Below, one piece after another: positions 7,115 to 8,644 of a DNA stretch of 8,644 nucleotides. Both the position numbers and the translations under genes were made by a program. The first letter of the stretch is position 1. The number at the start of each line of letters is the position of its first letter. Under the pieces are notes generated by a model, which was given only the letters and a program-made list of their open reading frames with translations, was not told the DNA's origin and did not search any database. Source of the DNA: Prevotellaceae bacterium (lineage in GTDB: Bacteria > Bacteroidota > Bacteroidia > Bacteroidales > Bacteroidaceae); assembly GCA_030523505.1 (NCBI GenBank), contig JAUNIK010000097.1, forward strand, positions 1 through 8,644, written 5' to 3'.

Positions 7115-7143
7115 CAATGCCTTCGTCTTCGTTTTCGTACGAT

Positions 7144-8061
7144 TCATCGATTACACCTCTCAAAGAATCCGATTTCCTCCAGTTCCGCCTTCATCCTCTG
7201 TTCCTCTTCGTCGGTCATGTTGGCGAAAGGCACACGGTTAGGACCGAGATCCAATCCAATGAGTTTCATGATGCGCTTGCCACCCACGATGTTTCCGCGG
7301 AAATGGCAAATCACATTTATCACCTCCTGCGAGAAGTTCTGCAACTCACGGGCTTTCTCCAGGTCGCCGGCATTCCAAGCATCGATGATGCCCACGAGGT
7401 TGCAACCGTTGTAGTTTGTTGTACCACCGATACCGCCTCGTGCACCACCCTGAGCCAGCGAAGGGAGAATAGTCTCATCCTGTCCGTGGAGCATATCGTA
7501 CTTGCCGTCTTTGTACAAGCGGCACTGGTTGTACTCATACAGACTCTCGAAGGTGTATTTGATACCCGCGAAGTTAGGGATTCTTCCATCGACAGCCTTC
7601 AGCAAATCGATCATTGGCAGGAATGCTCCGTTGAAAGCTGGAATATGATAATAGTAGAAAGGTAGCGAAGGGGCAGCAGCGGCTATCGCCTCGCAATATT
7701 TCACCAGCTCCTCGATGCGACCGATCTTTGGGAATGGAGGAGCCATAGCACCGATACCGTCGGCACCAATCTGTGCAGCATGAGCCGCCAGTTTCTCACT
7801 CTCACGCAGGCAGCAACTTCCTACATGCACAATCACCTTGAATCCATTAGGTTTTGCAGCCATCCAAGCCTCGGCAAGCATCATTCGCTCCTCGGTGGTG
7901 AGCATATAGCCCTCGCCCGAAGAACCGTTGATAAACACACCCTTCAAACCGTTTCTCTTCAACATTGCCGCATAAGCAGGAATTGGTTCCAGGTTCACAT
8001 CGCCATTCTCATGGAATGGGGTGAACGGAGCATCTATAAGACCGATAATCTTCTCGAACAT
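7144..8061 (-). CDS. nanL: N-acetylneuraminate lyase family aldolase
   Basis: This 305-residue cytoplasmic protein has the class I DapA/NanA fold marks. G-S-S-G-E (46-50) matches the carboxylate-binding G-S-T-G-E loop. Y-Y-Y-H-I-P-A (136-142) carries the catalytic Tyr (Y138). G-I-K-Y-T (166-170) carries the Schiff-base Lys168 and the Thr equal to Thr167 of the E. coli enzyme. Q-D-E (194-196) matches the Asp-Glu pair that binds the sugar tail. These set it apart from dihydrodipicolinate synthases and favour cleavage of Neu5Ac to ManNAc and pyruvate. By eye, G213 stands where E. coli has Ser208 and S48 where it has Thr48, so a related 2-keto-3-deoxy acid is not excluded. It is the first gene of the minus-strand set, with its own promoter. 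The symbol follows the Bacteroides name. No epimerase or kinase is visible in the window. Confidence 0.85.
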   Translation of the reverse strand: MFEKIIGLIDAPFTPFHENGDVNLEPIPAYAAMLKRNGLKGVFINGSSGEGYMLTTEERMMLAEAWMAAKPNGFKVIVHVGSCCLRESEKLAAHAAQIGADGIGAMAPPFPKIGRIEELVKYCEAIAAAAPSLPFYYYHIPAFNGAFLPMIDLLKAVDGRIPNFAGIKYTFESLYEYNQCRLYKDGKYDMLHGQDETILPSLAQGGARGGIGGTTNYNGCNLVGIIDAWNAGDLEKARELQNFSQEVINVICHFRGNIVGGKRIMKLIGLDLGPNRVPFANMTDEEEQRMKAELEEIGFFERCNR

Positions 8062-8097
8062 AATGATATTGTTTTTGTTAGTAATTTCAATTTTGCG

Positions 8098-8129
8098 CTA
8101 AATTACAACAAAAGCCCGAGAAAAACAAA
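8098..8129 (-). promoter_or_regulatory. Bacteroides-type promoter of the lyase gene
   Basis: On the minus strand TTTG (8129-8126) and TAATTTAG (8105-8098) are separated by 20 bases. The -33 box is perfect and the -7 box has one mismatch to TAnnTTTG. Transcription would begin near 8091, giving an AT-rich leader of about 30 bases with no strong Shine-Dalgarno sequence, which is normal for this phylum. This is the best candidate upstream of the lyase. Confidence 0.6.
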
Positions 8130-8174
8130 TTTCTACCCAAATAATTTTCTTTCACCACGGGAAATCACCCGCTA

Positions 8175-8204
8175 TTGCAAACGATTGCACATGCAAAGAT
8201 GCAA
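8175..8204. promoter_or_regulatory. TTGCA/TGCAA dyad cluster, candidate operator
   Basis: TTGCA occurs at 8175-8179 and 8185-8189, and its complement TGCAA at 8192-8196 and 8200-8204, giving a nested dyad centred near 8190-8191. It lies between the lyase promoter and the opposite plus-strand promoter, where a shared regulator could bind. No regulator gene is in the window. The function is inferred. Confidence 0.4.
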
Positions 8205-8216
8205 CTTTTTTGCTGT

Positions 8217-8253
8217 TTTGTGTGTGCGGACACAATAATTCTTCGTACCTTTG
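8217..8253 (+). promoter_or_regulatory. plus-strand Bacteroides-type promoter
   Basis: TACCTTTG (8246-8253) is an exact match to TAnnTTTG. A TTTG at 8217-8220 is 25 bases upstream, longer than usual; a weaker TGTG at 8223-8226 gives a 19-base spacing. An inverted repeat TTGTGT-N6-ACACAA (8218-8235) overlaps the upstream part. It points away from the lyase gene and towards the terminator at 8408-8437. Confidence 0.5.
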
Positions 8254-8331
8254 CACCAGCAAAAGGAAAACAGGCATCGAGCTCGCTCGGTAAGCCCTTT
8301 CCTCGAGACTTGCGAAAGTTTTTTCATAATA

Positions 8332-8365
8332 AGGTTTTAGTTTGGTTAATATATAGGTTTTAGTT
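8332..8365. repeat. 11-bp direct repeat, 23-bp period
   Basis: AGGTTTTAGTT occurs exactly at 8332-8342 and 8355-8365. The sequence after each copy is also alike (TTAATA against TAATAA), so it reads as a short tandem duplication within the small-RNA candidate. Confidence 0.55.
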
Positions 8366-8407
8366 AGTAATAAAAACGTAATTTTGATTGTTTTTTGGTT
8401 TGGAAAG

Positions 8408-8437
8408 CGTTGTGATGTGAATCACGACGTTTTTTTT
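8408..8437 (+). terminator. intrinsic terminator, plus strand
   Basis: CGTTGTGA (8408-8415), loop TGTGAA and TCACGACG (8422-8429) form an 8-bp stem with one G-U pair, followed at once by eight T residues (8430-8437). The A residues before the stem can extend it. The minus strand lacks a T-run after the hairpin, so it acts only on plus-strand transcripts, although no plus-strand gene precedes it in the window. Confidence 0.72.
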
Positions 8438-8487
8438 GTTTCATACAGTTTGCACCCTCAGCCATCCTCCACCCACCATCCTACACT

Positions 8488-8531
8488 TGTGTGCCCATCG
8501 CCGCACAACTGTGTGCCCACCGTCCGCACAA
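8488..8531. repeat. tandem duplication of a TGTGTGCCCA / CCGCACAA unit
   Basis: TGTGTGCCCA starts at 8488 and 8510 (22 bases apart) and CCGCACAA at 8501 and 8524 (23 apart), giving two near-identical units. The flanks TTGTG and CACAA of the first unit are also inverted to one another. There is no coding potential. Confidence 0.6.
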
Positions 8532-8552
8532 TTATGTTCTTTTTCATTTACT

Positions 8553-8575
8553 CCCCCTTTGGGGGCTGGGGGGCT
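8553..8575. repeat. GC-rich hairpin element, intergenic copy 3
   Basis: CCCCC-TTT-GGGGG (8553-8565) is followed by CTGGGGGGCTTTT. This resembles the hairpin plus G-rich tail of the copies near 1395 and 5748, in a shorter form. With its four T residues it could act as a weak plus-strand terminator. Confidence 0.45.
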
Positions 8576-8577
8576 TT

Positions 8578-8638
8578 TCATTCCACCGTTTTCATGTTGT
8601 CATTCCATTGAAATGAAGACTTCATTCCATTGAAATGA
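8578..8638. repeat. TCATTCCA iteron-like repeats, 22-bp period, at window edge
   Basis: TCATTCCATTGAAATGA occurs exactly at 8600-8616 and 8622-8638. A third copy sharing only TCATTCCA starts at 8578, exactly 22 bases earlier. Each full copy is itself nearly palindromic (TCATTCCA against TGAAATGA, one mismatch). The array may continue beyond the right edge. Period and dyad symmetry suit a repressor or activator binding series; function is inferred. Confidence 0.65.
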
Positions 8639-8644
8639 CCTCTT

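Larger units (their letters stand above)
8260..8437 (+). ncRNA. candidate small RNA or terminated leader
   Basis: Between the plus-strand promoter and an intrinsic terminator lie about 178 bases with no ATG on the plus strand and no credible protein frame. The first part has GC-rich words able to pair (TCGAG near 8277 with CTCGA near 8302), and the second is AT-rich with a repeated AGGTTTTAGTT (8332 and 8355). GGAAAAC near the 5' end can pair with GTTTTTT near 8390-8396, closing the molecule. I do not recognise a known family; a 6S-like RNA is one possibility to test. A leader with a premature terminator for a gene beyond the right edge is the main alternative. The start position is approximate. 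Confidence 0.4.

Noticed and set aside
6599..7414. Plus-strand open frame of 271 codons
   Set aside because: It crosses the transporter start, the repeat spacer and the lyase end in antisense, and its His/Arg/Ser-rich product has no family features.
8175..8363. Plus-strand 62-codon frame in the noncoding region
   Set aside because: It starts upstream of the plus-strand promoter, spans AT-rich repeat DNA and shows no domain.
8578..8644. CRISPR array
   Set aside because: The repeats are 17 bp with 5-bp constant-size gaps, too short for repeat-spacer units.

Overview
The window looks like a chromosomal carbohydrate-use locus from a member of the Bacteroidales, plausibly a Prevotella relative. 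This rests on the protein families (Tat-signal Gfo/Idh/MocA oxidoreductases, a DUF1080 protein, a Bacteroidetes-type short ApbE, a permuted-kelch mutarotase), on promoters of the Bacteroides form (TTTG about 20 bases before TAnnTTTG), and on weak Shine-Dalgarno signals. No database search was possible, so genus and substrate are inference.

All eight recognised genes lie on the minus strand and read right to left. The first three look like a sialic-acid (nan) module: an N-acetylneuraminate lyase-family aldolase (8061-7144), an MFS sugar-acid transporter (7021-5792) and an exported kelch mutarotase of the NanM type (5681-4629). A Bacteroides-type promoter (4591-4560) then starts a tightly packed second group: a Tat-signal Gfo/Idh/MocA oxidoreductase (4523-3147), a 78-residue two-helix membrane protein (3133-2897) and a second Tat-signal Gfo/Idh/MocA oxidoreductase (2889-1459), with gaps of only 13 and 7 bases. 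A DUF1080 (3-keto-glycoside hydrolase family) protein with a signal peptide follows (1315-524), and then the N-terminal half of an ApbE-like FAD:protein FMN transferase (450 to the left edge).

A reasonable reading is that the exported oxidoreductases and the DUF1080 protein open glycosidic bonds through 3-keto intermediates. The mutarotase, transporter and lyase would then process and import a released 2-keto-3-deoxy sugar acid such as Neu5Ac. No epimerase (NanE), ManNAc kinase or sialidase is visible in the window. The coupling of the two modules is therefore a hypothesis.

The noncoding DNA is structured. Three spacers (1316-1458, 5682-5791 and 8438-8644) carry a GC-rich hairpin element of one style. 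The spacer between lyase and transporter holds a compound stem-loop flanked by 8-bp tandem repeats. A perfect 10-bp-arm palindrome covers the ApbE start codon. The 583-base region right of the lyase (8062-8644) has no convincing gene. It holds the lyase promoter, a cluster of TTGCA dyads, a plus-strand promoter leading to an intrinsic terminator about 180 bases later (a small-RNA or leader candidate), and several short repeats spaced 22-23 bp, including a TCATTCCA iteron series that runs to the window edge.
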